Assembly (NCBI GenBank): GCA_026770595.1
Contig: MU633699.1
Span: 1-28,429 of the forward strand
Length of the DNA: 28,429 nucleotides
DNA from: Ochromonadaceae sp. CCMP2298
Taxonomy: Eukaryota; Sar; Synurophyceae; Ochromonadales; Ochromonadaceae
Direction of reading: 5' to 3'
Position numbers and translations under genes: made by a program. Below, piece by piece: positions 7,329 to 17,193 of the stretch. The notes under the pieces were generated by a model. The model was not told the DNA's origin. It worked only from the letters and a program-made list of their open reading frames with translations, and did not search any database. The number at the start of each line of letters is the position of its first letter. Within the stretch, counting starts at the first letter, position 1.

Positions 7329-10220
7329 CTATGCCGATGCTAATGCCGTGGTCGCATGGGCTGCGCGCACTGCCCGGGCCACCTCTGCCAGGCTCACCGG
7401 TGCCGGATCTCCCTCTGTCCCCACAGCTCTCCCTGCTCCAGACTTCAGCAGGCCTGCGAGCAGTTGCATGGATGTGGATGTGGATATCGAGGGGGGGTCG
7501 CCTTCTGCGCTGTTTGCAAACGTGGCCACTGCCTCGGGGCGCAGCTGCAGGTCGAGGCGAGCGAGAAGCTCCAGCACCGCGAGCACAGTGCTCGCCCCGT
7601 CCATGGGAGATGTAGAGGCAGGGGTTGAAGCGGGGGCAGAAGCCGGAGCAGATGAAGAAGCTATCTCTTTTGCACTAGCCGCCAGCGCCATTACGGTTCC
7701 CAGCTCTGTTGCAGACAGATAGTCCCCAGGGAACAGCACCTGCGCCCGGGATTATAAGATGACCGATCAGGAATATGATAGGAAAGAAAGGAAGAGTGAC
7801 CAGGAAATAGGAACATTGGAGAACAAGAAAAGAGGATAATACAAGAATAGGTTACAAGATGATTGAGGAATATGTGAAGGAGGCAAGGCGAGATGAAATA
7901 AGGTGAAAGAAGCGGTTGGTTTGCTACGGGGGAGAAACTAAGAACTCACCAGAGCTCGCGCGTTGTTTGCGTCGATGGCAAAACCGAGATCTGGGCAGCT
8001 GCCGAGATCGATTTCCTGCTGCTGTTGCCCCTGGCCCAAAGCCGTCCGTGACAGTTCTCTGGCTGGCGCCGGCGGTTTTTGTGACTCGGCTGAGGATGCG
8101 GCGATAGTAGCTGCTGCCTCTGCTACCTCTCTTTCAGCTGCTGTGCTGATGCCCGCAACGTCTGCTACTCTGCTGGGTGCGCGTGCTATTTGAATCGTCG
8201 CCTGTGTATCAGAGCCCTTTTCCTCGTGTTCGACTGCGTCTCTTTCTACGCCTGCATCTGCGTCTCTCTCTGCGTCTCTCTCTGCGTCTCTGTTGACGCC
8301 AACACTTGATGCTGGCGCTTGCTCTACCGTTGGCGCTGGCACGGGTGCGTTGAAGAGGTCCATCGAGTCGAGGGCGCAGCGGGCAGAGGCCTCCGGCACG
8401 AGGCCCGCGAAGTCTGCCCGGGGCCGCTCGTTGAAGAGACAGGTCGAGGCGTCGAGGCCCAGCTCACCCAGCAGCGGCTGCAGGTAGAGCGCTGCAGGTC
8501 CGTGCATGCAGTCCACCGTGAGGAAAGGCTTGCGGTAGGCGAGGTACCGCCGAATGAGGGGCAGGTCGAAGACGCTGCGCAGGAGATCGGTGTAGTCAGG
8601 GGCGGGGTCAAAGGGGCGCACAGTGAGTCCTCCGAACTGAACGGGACCTGTGTCCACAGTCCCCTCTCTGCCAGAATCGTTGAACAGCAGGGCCAGGGCT
8701 TGTGCGGGGGGGCGGGCGGCCAGCAAGCGCACCGAGCGCCGCTGCGCAATATCAGCCAGCACCCTGTGCCACTGCTCGGCTCCCAGCAGCCGCACCGTAT
8801 CCCCCGCGCCCCCTTGTCCCTGATGACTGTCCACTCCTCCCTGCGCGGGGCTCTGGGGCAAGATCACCTGCACACCAAACCCGCCGCGCACACCCGCTGC
8901 ACTGCCTGGAGCGGTGAGCACAATTGCCACCGTCCTGGGGCCCAACTGCCGAAGAGCCACCTCCGCCGCAGACGAGCAGAGCAAGTTTCCCTTCGCAACC
9001 TGCACCTCCCGCAGTCCGTTGCCTGCCGCCACGCGCAGCAGCTGCTCGGCGGCGAAGCTGTTGAGCAGGCGCCCGTCGCCCCCGAGCAGCAGCCGCAGCT
9101 CCGCTGGATCCCCTGAGTCCCCCGCAACCCCTTCCCGCACCAGCGCCTGCAGCACGCTCTGCCAGAGACTCTCCAGTACGTACTGGCTGTTGGCGAGAAC
9201 AAGCGGAAGCACCAGCTGCGCCCCGAGGACTGGGGGAAAAACAGGGGTATATGGAGAGTCCTGGACACCCCATCCACCGGCCCTGGCTTGATTGGCGGTA
9301 ACATCTTGCACACAACTGGCAGGCAAGCTCGAGGGAAGCACGGGAATTGTGTACCCGGTCCCCACCGCCCTGCCGTACAGTGGGTGCTTCAGCACGAGCG
9401 GGTCCTCAGTCATGCGCCCGTACTCGATGCGGTGCACTGCGTCGGGGAAGAACTCATCTGCGTAGGGCAATTGTGCAGTAACAGCCGCTGTCGCAGTGCG
9501 ACGCACGCGCATGGGGTACTGCCTCTTGCGCTTCTGCTGGAAGAAGCGAGCCGTGAAGAACTTGATGAAGCTGATCGAGTTCAGGTAGCGCTTCATCTCA
9601 GACACGGTCAACGGGTCGGTGGTGCAGAGCAGTACATCGTCTCCTTGGGGCAGTTTGTAGCGACCCACGCGCATCGATGTGGTGCCGAATAGGTTGAATA
9701 AGGTGGCGTTGGAGACCGCGTAGGAGTCGTCGTCGAACTTCTTGTACCGCTGGTAGAGCAGCGCCACCTGCTGCGCCTGCGCGGCGTCCTGGAAGAGCAG
9801 TGCACCTTCTCTGCAGGGCCCGCTGTTGGAGTACATGACGTCCTGGAAGAAGGCCGAGCGGTAGTCGTAGTAGTTGCCGAACCAGACAGTCTCCATCCAG
9901 GGCGCCCACTCCACAGGCGAAGCGAAAGTCAAGCCAGGAAAGTCGGGCTCAGCAGGGTGGAACCAACGATCAAAGGTGCGTGCATACTCCTGCCAGCGGC
10001 GCATGAGCTGCGACTCCTCCGAGCCGTCGGGGTCTCCAAAGGACGATAACCGCATGTCCTCGCCACCCCCAACACCCCTAGCACGAGATCCAAACCCGTT
10101 GGATCCAAGCAGTGGCCGCAAAGACATTGTACGCAAGGGTAAGAGAAGACCACATAGCAATGCCATTATCAGGCCCAACCAGATATCTGCTAGGCATCGC
10201 TGCCCTAGCATCGTTGACAA
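7329..10220 (-). CDS. Membrane-anchored phosphoglucomutase-like pseudoenzyme, 2 exons
   Basis: Exons are 10220-7950 and 7739-7329 (phase 0 intron 7949-7740, GTGAGT...GCGCAG), giving 893 residues. Residues 13-28 form a hydrophobic signal anchor. Residues about 60-330 (WFGNYYDYRSAF..., SEMKRYLNSISFIKFF) belong to no family I know. From about 335 the sequence follows eukaryotic phosphoglucomutase: LLLGGDGRLLNSFAAEQLL, AAGNGLREVQVAKGNLL, YTDLLRSVFDLPLI and LTVDCMHGPAALYLQPLL. The phosphoserine loop TASHNP is replaced by TAPGSA (436-441). The metal loop DGDGDR reads DANNAR (750-755) and is reached in register just before the intron. The substrate loop near HPDPN is lost, and no fourth domain follows. 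A repetitive RDAERDAERDAD linker interrupts domain III. Catalysis is therefore unlikely; a carbohydrate-binding or scaffolding role is inferred. Confidence 0.85.
8259..8292 (+). repeat. 12-bp tandem repeat inside the PGM-like gene
   Basis: TGCGTCTCTCTC is repeated nearly three times. On the coding strand it encodes the RDAERDAERDAD part of the low-complexity insert. The 12-bp period keeps the frame, so its copy number could vary without breaking the gene. Confidence 0.85.
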
Positions 10221-10318
10221 CTTTCTCCCTCGATCAAGTCTTTAATCGAACAACGAACGCGAGGAGGATCTCTAGGGGGGTTCCACCCCACGAACCTGTA
10301 AGTCACGAACCAGTCCGT

Positions 10319-10330
10319 GTTGGGGAAGAT
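10319..10330. promoter_or_regulatory. GTTGGGGAAGAT motif, copy 1
   Basis: This copy lies 99 bp upstream of the start codon of the PGM-like gene. It is followed by AGTACT instead of the CT found in the other three copies. Confidence 0.5.
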
Positions 10331-10387
10331 AGTACTGTCCTGCCTACACAACAAGGGCTTTGCGACTCGGGCAACAGCTCTGCACGT

Positions 10388-10413
10388 GTTGGGGAAGATC
10401 TGATCCCCTTCTA
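10388..10413. promoter_or_regulatory. GTTGGGGAAGATCT motif, copy 2
   Basis: This copy is followed by GATCCCCTTCTA, so GGGGA and TCCCC arms surround AGATCT. It is 168 bp upstream of the PGM-like start and about 300 bp upstream of the torsin-like start. Confidence 0.5.
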
Positions 10414-10714
10414 CGGCGAATCGAGCCTCCCGGGTTGCCGTGGATAGAACTGTAGAACGTTAGCGATGTTCTCGCTTTGATCGCTATGTCCAGGATGTGC
10501 GTTTGAGTTTTGTTGTCGCATTTCGTTACAAATTTCATATCTGTGACGCAGATTTTTCGATGTTTTGTGGTGAGATTAAAGTTAGGGGATGAATCTTCAC
10601 AAGCACAAGTGCCTCGGAGTTATCACTACTATAACAGACTAATGATTCTTGTCTGCCCTCAGTTCAGAGAACGATCGCTGCGTTGCGTGAGTAGCTGACT
10701 GCTGGGTGGCGAGC

Positions 10715-13700
10715 ATGCACGTAACGGTGAACGTATATGCGCTGCTTCTGGCGCTGTTGGTGCTGGTCCCAACATCTAGCCGCCGCGGAGTCGCTGCGCT
10801 GAGTAGCAGGTGGGCATTCTCCACACCCTGGTGTGCCTGCTGCTCCCCCACCCGTATTCCTCCCCACACACCGCTGATCCTCTCCCCCACCTGTCCTTTC
10901 CCTTCCTCTCCTCTTCTAACCTCTCCTCTCGCCTCTTATCTTCTCATATCCCCTTCTTCCCCTCCCGCACCTCTTTTCTCTGCGCACCTCCTCCAGCAAG
11001 GACGAGGAGACACAAGCACCCCTTCCCTCCCCTCCCTCCCCTCTCTCCCAGGCACAGGCGCCCAGCCTCAGCCTGTACTCCTCGGTGGGTGGCGCGCTGC
11101 TAGGCACGCTTTCCTGGATAGGGTACGGGTACGGGGAGCAGGAGGTGTGTCCCTTTCAGCGCGACATGGTGGCCGCAGTCAGCAAAAGGTTAGTACGCAG
11201 AGACAGAGGCAGGGGCAAGAGGCAGCAGGAGCAGGTGCAGCGGGGAACAAATATATCCCCTCCCCCTTCATCTCTCATCCCTTCCAACCCTCATCCCTCA
11301 TCACCTCCACCTCGCCCACCCCCTTTGCCCGTTCACATCCAATGCACCCCTTCTCACAACCTCCCCAATTTTATACCCCCTTCACTTTTGTTCCTTTACT
11401 TCTGTCCCTCCTATTACGCAACCCTATTCCAATCCATTCTCGCCACCCCCACTCTCCCACTCCCATCTTCCCACCCCCTCTTCCTACCCATCCTCCCAAA
11501 CCGCTCTTCTCCTCCCCTCTCACCCTTCCCGTTAATCTGCGTAGTCTGAAGAAGCACATCCACGGGCAGGACGAGGGTGTGGGCGCGATTCTCAACGCGC
11601 TTGCAGCCTGGCAGTTTGGAAGGCTCGACGACTTCGCTGCAGGCGCAGGCACCGCCAGCGGGGGCATCGGCAGTACGGGGGGCAGGAGTATGGACGCTGT
11701 GACTGTGGGAGACGGGTCTCCGCTGGTGCTGGCGCTGACGGGCCCCACGGGTGTTGGCAAGAGCGAAACGGCCTTCCGTCTGGCCGAGGCGCTGCTGGCG
11801 AAGAAGAAGCTCGTGCGGGGCGGCGGGGGTAGGCGCAGGGGCCGCTACCTTCCCAGCGGGCTGCTCACTCTGCGGGGCGAGGACTACGCGGAGGGAGACT
11901 TGCTGCAGGTAAGCCAGAGCAGTAGAGGGCGAGAGAGATGGAATGAGGCGGAGGGAGAGATAGAGAAATCGCAGTGAGACAGGGGCAAAGATAGTGTGTT
12001 CGATTTGACTTCCGCCCTTTTTACTTTTTGATGCAGACATCCACTGACATGAAAACATCTATCCCCTCCTTTTTCCTCCACATCCACTCTTCCCCTCCAC
12101 CCGTTTGCCCCGCGCGCCTCTATCGTTTTACACTTCCACAACTCCCCCGCCGTCCCTCTTCACCGCTGCGTAGCTGCAGGGAGGCCTGCGCGACCGCGTG
12201 ATGGACCACCTGGACCTGTGCGGCGGTAGCGCAGTGGTGGTGCTGGACGAGGTACAGAAGCTGCTGCCCGGGGTACTGGAGGTGCTCATGCCCGCGCTTG
12301 ACTCCAGAGGTAGTCTCAGACGGACGCACTACGTACCCTACGCCTATGAGTCGAAGGCACAGTCTGCCTCTGCCTCTGCCGCCGCCGCTGCGCTCAGCTA
12401 CGCAGCCAGTCTGGCGAGCTGGGGTTGGGGCGGATCCGTGGCGCCGCAGGAGGGCAGCGGTAGGGGAGAAAGCGGCAGATCAGGAAGTGTGAATGGTAGG
12501 AGTGACGGCAATGGGGGCAGCGGCGGGGGCATTGGTGCCTCTGGCGGTTCGCAGTACGAGGACCGGAGGCAGCTGAAGGCAGTCACCGAGGAGCACAGCA
12601 CGGAGAACGTTGTCTTTATTTTCGTCTCCGACATAGGCGCAGACCGCATGACCAAGCTGGTGCTGCGCTACGGGGACCGCGCCCTAGTTCCCCAGTCGGT
12701 TTTACGCAGCGAGGTGAGGGCGGCCCTGGACGCGCAGTGGGCGAGGCTGCGCTTCGGCAAGGTGGTGCGCGAGGTGGTGCCGTACCTACCTCTTGAGCCA
12801 AGGCACATGCGCGCCATCCTGCGGGCCAAGCTCCGCCAGCTGGGCGAGGACCGGCAGTTCTCCTTCTGGGCGGGGCTGGCCGTGGATCGGGAAGTGGTCT
12901 CTTACCTGGTCGGACGCGACTTCATCAGCTACTCCGTGTACCAGAGCAGGCCCAGCGGGGGAGGGGGTGGGGGGGTCGGTAAAGGCAACTCCTCCGATCA
13001 CAGTGGCGCCGAGGAGGACGACGCCAGGCGCGCGCAGACGCAGAGTGTGGTGGTGGAGGGCTCGGGGCAGATGGAGGCCGGCGGCAGCCGCGCAGACTTC
13101 GACCGTCTCGATGGCAAGGCAAGCACGAACATGGGGGGGGTGTTTGCAACGTTAGGCGCGCGCGCGCTTGAGAACGCGGGCCCGCTGCAGGACCTCAAGG
13201 CAGCTGTGAACCGCTACGCGCAGCCCTGGAAACCGGGTGAGTACCCCGCTTCAATGCACCCACCTCTTTGCTCCCTTCTTCCTTCTCCCCCTCTCCTCCT
13301 CTCTAGTCCCTCCACCCCCCTTCTGCTATGACTCGAGGCTATAGCACTATTCGCTGCTCTCCTCGCGCCGTCCACGCTCTCTTCGTTTACTTATCCTTCC
13401 CACCCCTTTGCTCGTCTCCACTCCGCTCCTGTCCTCGCTGTCCTTGCGAATACTGCATTCGTACTCCATCGCCACGAACACTCTCGTCTCTGCTTCCTTC
13501 ACTACATCCACTGCTTTTACTGCCTTTCTGCGGTCGCTGTATCGTGGGTTCCGGCACCTACCTCTACTGCGGCTCCTGCAGATCGCGTACTACACGTGGG
13601 GCTGCTGACCGAGGAGAACAGGGTTCTCCGGGAGCGCCGCTGGGGGACAGGCGATGGGACAGGCGGCGGGACTGAGGACTCGATGGGTGGCAGCAGGCGA

Positions 13701-14244
13701 CAGGTATGCCTCGTAACCCGCTACTTCATCTGCATTTTGAAATTGTTGGCTCCTCTGCTGTGCTGATGGCACGCCTTGCAAATCTATTACAAGGGCGTAA
13801 GTTGCTCATCTATACTGACACACAACACACACACCAAACCACACGATATACACAATCACAATCACAATCACAATACATACACAAAACACACGGCGCAAAC
13901 AACCGCGCACACAACCTACGCGATATGCAAACACGCATAATACAATGTTACATACTGTGGACAACCCACGACCCAACCGTCCTCTACTCCCCACATCCCA
14001 CCCCCAGATCTACCTGCAATGGTGCCAAGTGTCGCGCGAAGAGCCGTCAGAGGAATCTGCGCAGGGTTCAGGCACGGACACATATGCTGGTGCAGGCGCA
14101 GGGGTGGCGGGGTCGAGTGCGCATCCTTCCTCCAGGCGCGGCGTAGCAGATGCAGAGGCAGAGGCTGTGCTTGATCTCCACATCGACAGCGCGACAGCGT
14201 TCTCTGATCGGTGCGAGACTGTGTGGTTCGGAGTTATCGTATAG
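10715..14244 (+). CDS. Torsin/ClpB-type AAA+ ATPase of the secretory pathway, 6 exons
   Basis: Exons are 10715-10809, 10997-11188, 11545-11908, 12180-13236, 13582-13703 and 14008-14244. All junctions are GT-AG and keep frame, giving 688 residues. Residues 1-31 are a signal peptide (VNVYALLLALLVLVP). The torsin-type start SLKKHIHGQDEGVGAILNAL is followed by Walker A GPTGVGKS (162-169), Walker B VVVLDEV (D240, E241), sensor 1 FIFVSDIGADRM (D368), VVREVVPYLPLEPRHM and a GAR sensor 2 (543-545). Sensor 1 and the PYLPLE stretch match torsins. GKS and GAR match the second ATPase module of ClpB, whereas animal torsins have GKN and GCK. No clear arginine finger is visible. Low-complexity inserts lie at about 265-345 and 465-525. 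An ER-lumenal remodelling ATPase is inferred. The exon 2 acceptor has a weaker alternative near 11064. Confidence 0.85.
11189..11544 (+). other. Pyrimidine-saturated intron 2 of the torsin-like gene
   Basis: From about 11258 to 11540 the sense strand is almost wholly C and T, in CCCTCC/TCCC-type runs, ending CTGCGTAG before exon 3. Introns 1 and 4 of this gene and intron 1 of the PDZ-PUB gene show the same bias. Such tracts mark introns of this genome and explain several false open frames. Confidence 0.8.
13851..13874 (+). repeat. (CACAAT)4 microsatellite in intron 5 of the torsin-like gene
   Basis: Four exact hexamers lie within a wider A/C-rich stretch (about 13815-13890). Confidence 0.9.
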
Positions 14245-14757
14245 ACGGCTGCGCTGTACTGTTTTTTTTTGTTAAGTATGTCTTTTGTACAAATTTTGCG
14301 CGCCCTCTCGTGGCCTTTATCTGGGTTTTGCTCATTGCCACTGCATGCAGTGAGATTCTGCATGAAAGAATACGACAAAATAATATATTGTGACAACGTC
14401 AAGCACTCTCAATTAATCTCTCGGGTGCTGATCTGTTTTATCTCCTGGCCTGCTTTGCCACCTTCGGCCCACTTTCTCAGATCCGCCTTCAGAATCTGCA
14501 CGTTGTCCGCCAGCGGGGAGCAGGAGCCGATGGGTATTGGGGATTTCTGCCCTTGGCCTTCAGAGCCCAATGCAACAGCCACAGGATTGTCACATTGCTG
14601 GTTGTCTCCCAGCCGTAACTGCTGCAGGAAGTGCTTGCTACTTGTCAGTTATTTTGTCTGGTTGTGGTACACACGCAGTTTTCTACAAAAACAGTGTTCT
14701 TCTTACATTCAGCAACGGGCGGGCGACGAAGACAAAAAGCGAACTATAGTTTTGGTT
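14245..14757. other. Convergent 3' region between torsin-like and SET-MYND genes
   Basis: The two genes end tail to tail across 513 bp. No canonical AATAAA is seen for either. A coding-looking minus-strand frame occupies 14409-14648 and is listed separately. Plus-strand frames across it lack homology to anything I recognise. Confidence 0.5.
14409..14648 (-). other. Coding-looking minus-strand frame after the SET-MYND stop
   Basis: An 80-codon frame with no ATG reads HFLQQLRLGDNQQC, then PVAVALGSEGQGQ, and ends PLADNVQILKADLRKWAEGG and a short tail before TGA at 14411-14409. A good donor (GTAAGA at 14706-14701) and an acceptor ending ACAAGTAGCAAG at 14634 flank a 73-nt possible intron. Spliced this way, the frame would be in register with the SET-MYND frame, separated from it by that gene's TAA. 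It could be an alternative 3' exon, a decayed C-terminus or chance. Confidence 0.28.
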
Positions 14758-16885
14758 TTAGCTCTTTCCGCACAGCTTCTTGTGACCCAAGGTCCAGTGC
14801 TCCTTCTGGCACGCGGCGCTGCAGTAGTAAGCCTTCCGACACCGGCTGCACTTGCTCATGGAGCCCGCACTGCCGCACACCATGCAGATAGTGGCGCGCT
14901 GCGCGCTGCCGCAAACCATGAGATAAGCCAAGACAGCATTTATCTCTGTGGAGACGAGGTGGGCGCTAAGCACGGAGTAGCCTAGCTCGTGGAAATCGTC
15001 GGGGAAGAGCACGATGAACCGGTTGATCATTACCTCGATCACCAGCCGCTCGCTCATCTGTAGGAATATCGCCGATCGCATGTTTTGCGTTAGCGGCGGG
15101 GGCTTGCTCGACGCTTCCTTCGCCCCTGCATCGCTGCTACTCCCGCTGCCTCCACTCGCCCCGATGACCCCGTCCTCGCCCGCGGTCACCGCATCTTCAC
15201 TCTTGCCAGCGTCGGCCTCGCTCGCTGAACTCGCCCTCGCCTTTGAGTTCGCAGCAGCACCCAGCCCCGTCGCTGCCTCTGCTCGCGCTTGCGCCCATGC
15301 TTGCGCACCTGCCCTTGCGCCTGCTGCTGGTGCACCAACCACCGCACCCACTTCTACTGCTGCCCCAAGTGCTGCGCCCGTCGCCATCTTCTTCACATGC
15401 TTGCCCTTACCTTCCGCCGACCCACCCTCTGGAAGCAGTCGCCGGAACATGGATATGTCCGGCTTGCCTAGGCTAATCTCTATGAATTTCGCAAACAATA
15501 GAAACAGCTGGTGCGGGTTGAACTGCGACTTGATGCGCGACGAGGCGATGGCCTTCGCGGCGTCCGCCTCGCTGAACTGCAGGAAGATCAGCACCTGCCT
15601 TATGGCAGGGATGCACGTGTACTCCCGACTGAACAGCTCGTCCATGCTGATGGCTATTATCTTGGGCAGATTAAAGAAGCCGTAAATATGCTGCTTCTTC
15701 ATACTCCTGATCTTGGGAGAGTTGGGGTGTCTGCATAGGAGCTCCATATCGAGAAACTCCCCGAAGTCTATAAACACGTCCGTTCGCTGGTTGTGTTAGG
15801 GTGAGGGTTAGGAAAAGGGTAAGGGTTAGTGTCAGTGTTAGGGGTAGGGTAAAAGGCGCAGAGTCAGTCGGTCAGTCAAAAATCACCTGGTTGTTCATGA
15901 TCACTTCGGGGTCCAGCGGTATGATGTTGTGCGAGAGCAGAAAGGGGCCGTTTCCCACCTGCTGCGGGGACTCGAGGAAGATTTCGTCGCCTGCGTTTAT
16001 GTCGCACACGCTCTCCAAGGTGTGAAACTTGAGGAAGTCCCCATCGACCTCCTTTTGGACCGCACAGCTCTCCAGCGTGCAGTTGTGCTGGTCGTTGGTC
16101 TTGCAGTTCACCAGGTCCAGCATGGGCACCAGCTTGCAGGCTTTGGTGGACTTGCTGACGGAGCGGGAGGAGACGATGGAGTTGATGCGCATGAAGGTCT
16201 CGAAGTCGATCGTCGCGCCGAACTTCTCTGGCCACTGCGCGATGAAGGGCACCACGATCATCTGGAATATCTCTACCCCATAGCGCTTGGCATCTGGCAG
16301 GCAGCCAAAGAAGGAACTTGTTTTGAGTACCTCAAGCTCCTTCTCGGTCCAGTCGAGGAGCACGTTTCCTGCGCTGCAGGGCAGAGCATGCCAGTAGCGC
16401 GCGAAGGTGCCTAGTGCGTGACTCTCAAGCTCCACATCCACGCTGTCCTGCAGCTTCTTCAGCGCGCCTATTATGGTCACCACCAGCAACAGGTGGCGCG
16501 AGAAGTTGTCGCGCTGGTCGTAAGTGTGCGGGTTCCACCGGAAGGCCGCTTCGAACATTCGTACCCTCGCCTTGAGGTCTCCCCAGCCAAGCCAGTTGGG
16601 CGCTTCCGTCTCACCCAACACCTCCCGCCGCAGTGAGGTGAAGGACATGTCCAGCCGGACGGGTGCGTGCATGATATGGCTGTTCGCGGGGATAAATCGC
16701 GTGGCTCGGCAGCGCACCAGCCCGTCGCCCCCGACGACAAATTTAACCGATTCGCGGGACAGGAATCCAGACTCGCTTGCCCACTCGGCCAGAATCTTCA
16801 CGCACTTCGTCCTCCTGATCGCCTCTTCACTCTCAAAGCTGGAGGCGATCTCCACCTTTATTCCCCGTACGGTGGGGAAATCCAT
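14758..16885 (-). CDS. SET-domain protein with C-terminal MYND zinc finger, 2 exons
   Basis: Exons are 16885-15887 and 15786-14758 (phase 0 intron 15886-15787), giving 675 residues. The first 340 residues resemble split-SET lysine methyltransferases of the Rubisco LSMT/SETD3 type: GLVRCRATRFIPANSHIM at the N-SET, then VPMLDLVNCKTNDQHN (D257, N260) and DINAGDEIFLES...GNGPFLLSHNIIPLDP. Splicing joins VIMNNQ to RTDVFIDFGEFLDM, continuing the helical substrate-binding region. An Ala/Gly-rich linker follows. Residues 634-672 form a complete MYND finger (CxxC, CxxC, YC, C, H, C order), a protein-interaction module for proline-rich partners. Two SET signatures are altered: NH is NC at 260-261, and the catalytic-region YG is ES. 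Methyltransferase activity is thus uncertain. Confidence 0.85.
15787..15886 (-). repeat. Telomere-like repeats forming the intron of the SET-MYND gene
   Basis: Read on the plus strand the intron contains TTAGGG, GAGGGTTAGG, AAGGGTTAG and TTAGGGGTAGGG units. Read in the sense direction these are CCCTAA-type repeats that supply the pyrimidine tract before the AACCAG acceptor. Confidence 0.75.
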
Positions 16886-17000
16886 TGGGCGCGAGAGTGC
16901 GTGGAGATGGGGGGGGGGATCCAGTTCCTGCTGCGCGATCCTCTACGGATCCACCTTCGCAAAGGCTCTGCGGGCTCGTACGGAGTGAAGGGCGGGCACG

Positions 17001-17024
17001 GTTGGGGAAGATCTATCCCCTTCT
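17001..17024. promoter_or_regulatory. GTTGGGGAAGATCT motif, copy 3
   Basis: This copy lies 116 bp upstream of the SET-MYND start codon. It is followed by ATCCCCTTCT, nearly the same extension as copy 2. Confidence 0.5.
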
Positions 17025-17167
17025 ATCATACCCAGTCCGCAACGGGGAACCCCAAAAATGGAGGAAGGCAGAGGGCTGAGGGGGAAGGTAAAGGGCGGAA
17101 GGCAGAGGTTCTCCCTCCACCCCCCTGGGACCTATTTCTCAAATGTTAGGCACGACGGCCGACTTTC

Positions 17168-17193
17168 GGGTCGGGTATCGGGTTCGGGTCGGG
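17168..17193 (+). other. G-quadruplex-forming candidate
   Basis: Five GGG runs (17168, 17173, 17180, 17186 and 17191) are separated by loops of two to four bases on the plus strand, about 280 bp upstream of the SET-MYND start. Confidence 0.6.

Larger units (their letters stand above)
10221..10714. promoter_or_regulatory. Bidirectional promoter region, PGM-like (-) and torsin-like (+) genes
   Basis: The two genes are head-to-head with 494 bp between start codons. The half next to the minus-strand gene carries two copies of the GTTGGGGAAGAT motif. The half next to the torsin-like gene is AT-richer, with TATAACAGAC near 10632. No other gene is supported. Confidence 0.55.

Noticed and set aside
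7329-7739. The 136-codon minus frame as a separate small gene
   Set aside because: It starts exactly at an acceptor, lacks an ATG and continues the phosphoglucomutase domain III alignment from the upstream exon.
8319-9116. 265-codon plus frame opposite the PGM-like gene
   Set aside because: Antisense to clear homology, and no recognisable protein features.
13851-13876. CACAAT repeats as a CRISPR-like array
   Set aside because: A six-base microsatellite without spacers, in a eukaryotic intron.
14269-14985. 238-codon plus frame after the torsin-like gene
   Set aside because: It runs antisense into the MYND coding region and has no recognisable domain.
15787-15886. Telomere-like repeats as a chromosome end
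   Set aside because: Genes continue on both sides and the tract lies within a coding gene.
14758-16885. SET and MYND frames as two separate genes
   Set aside because: The first frame ends just inside a donor and the second lacks an ATG. Splicing out 100 nt joins them in phase within a conserved region.
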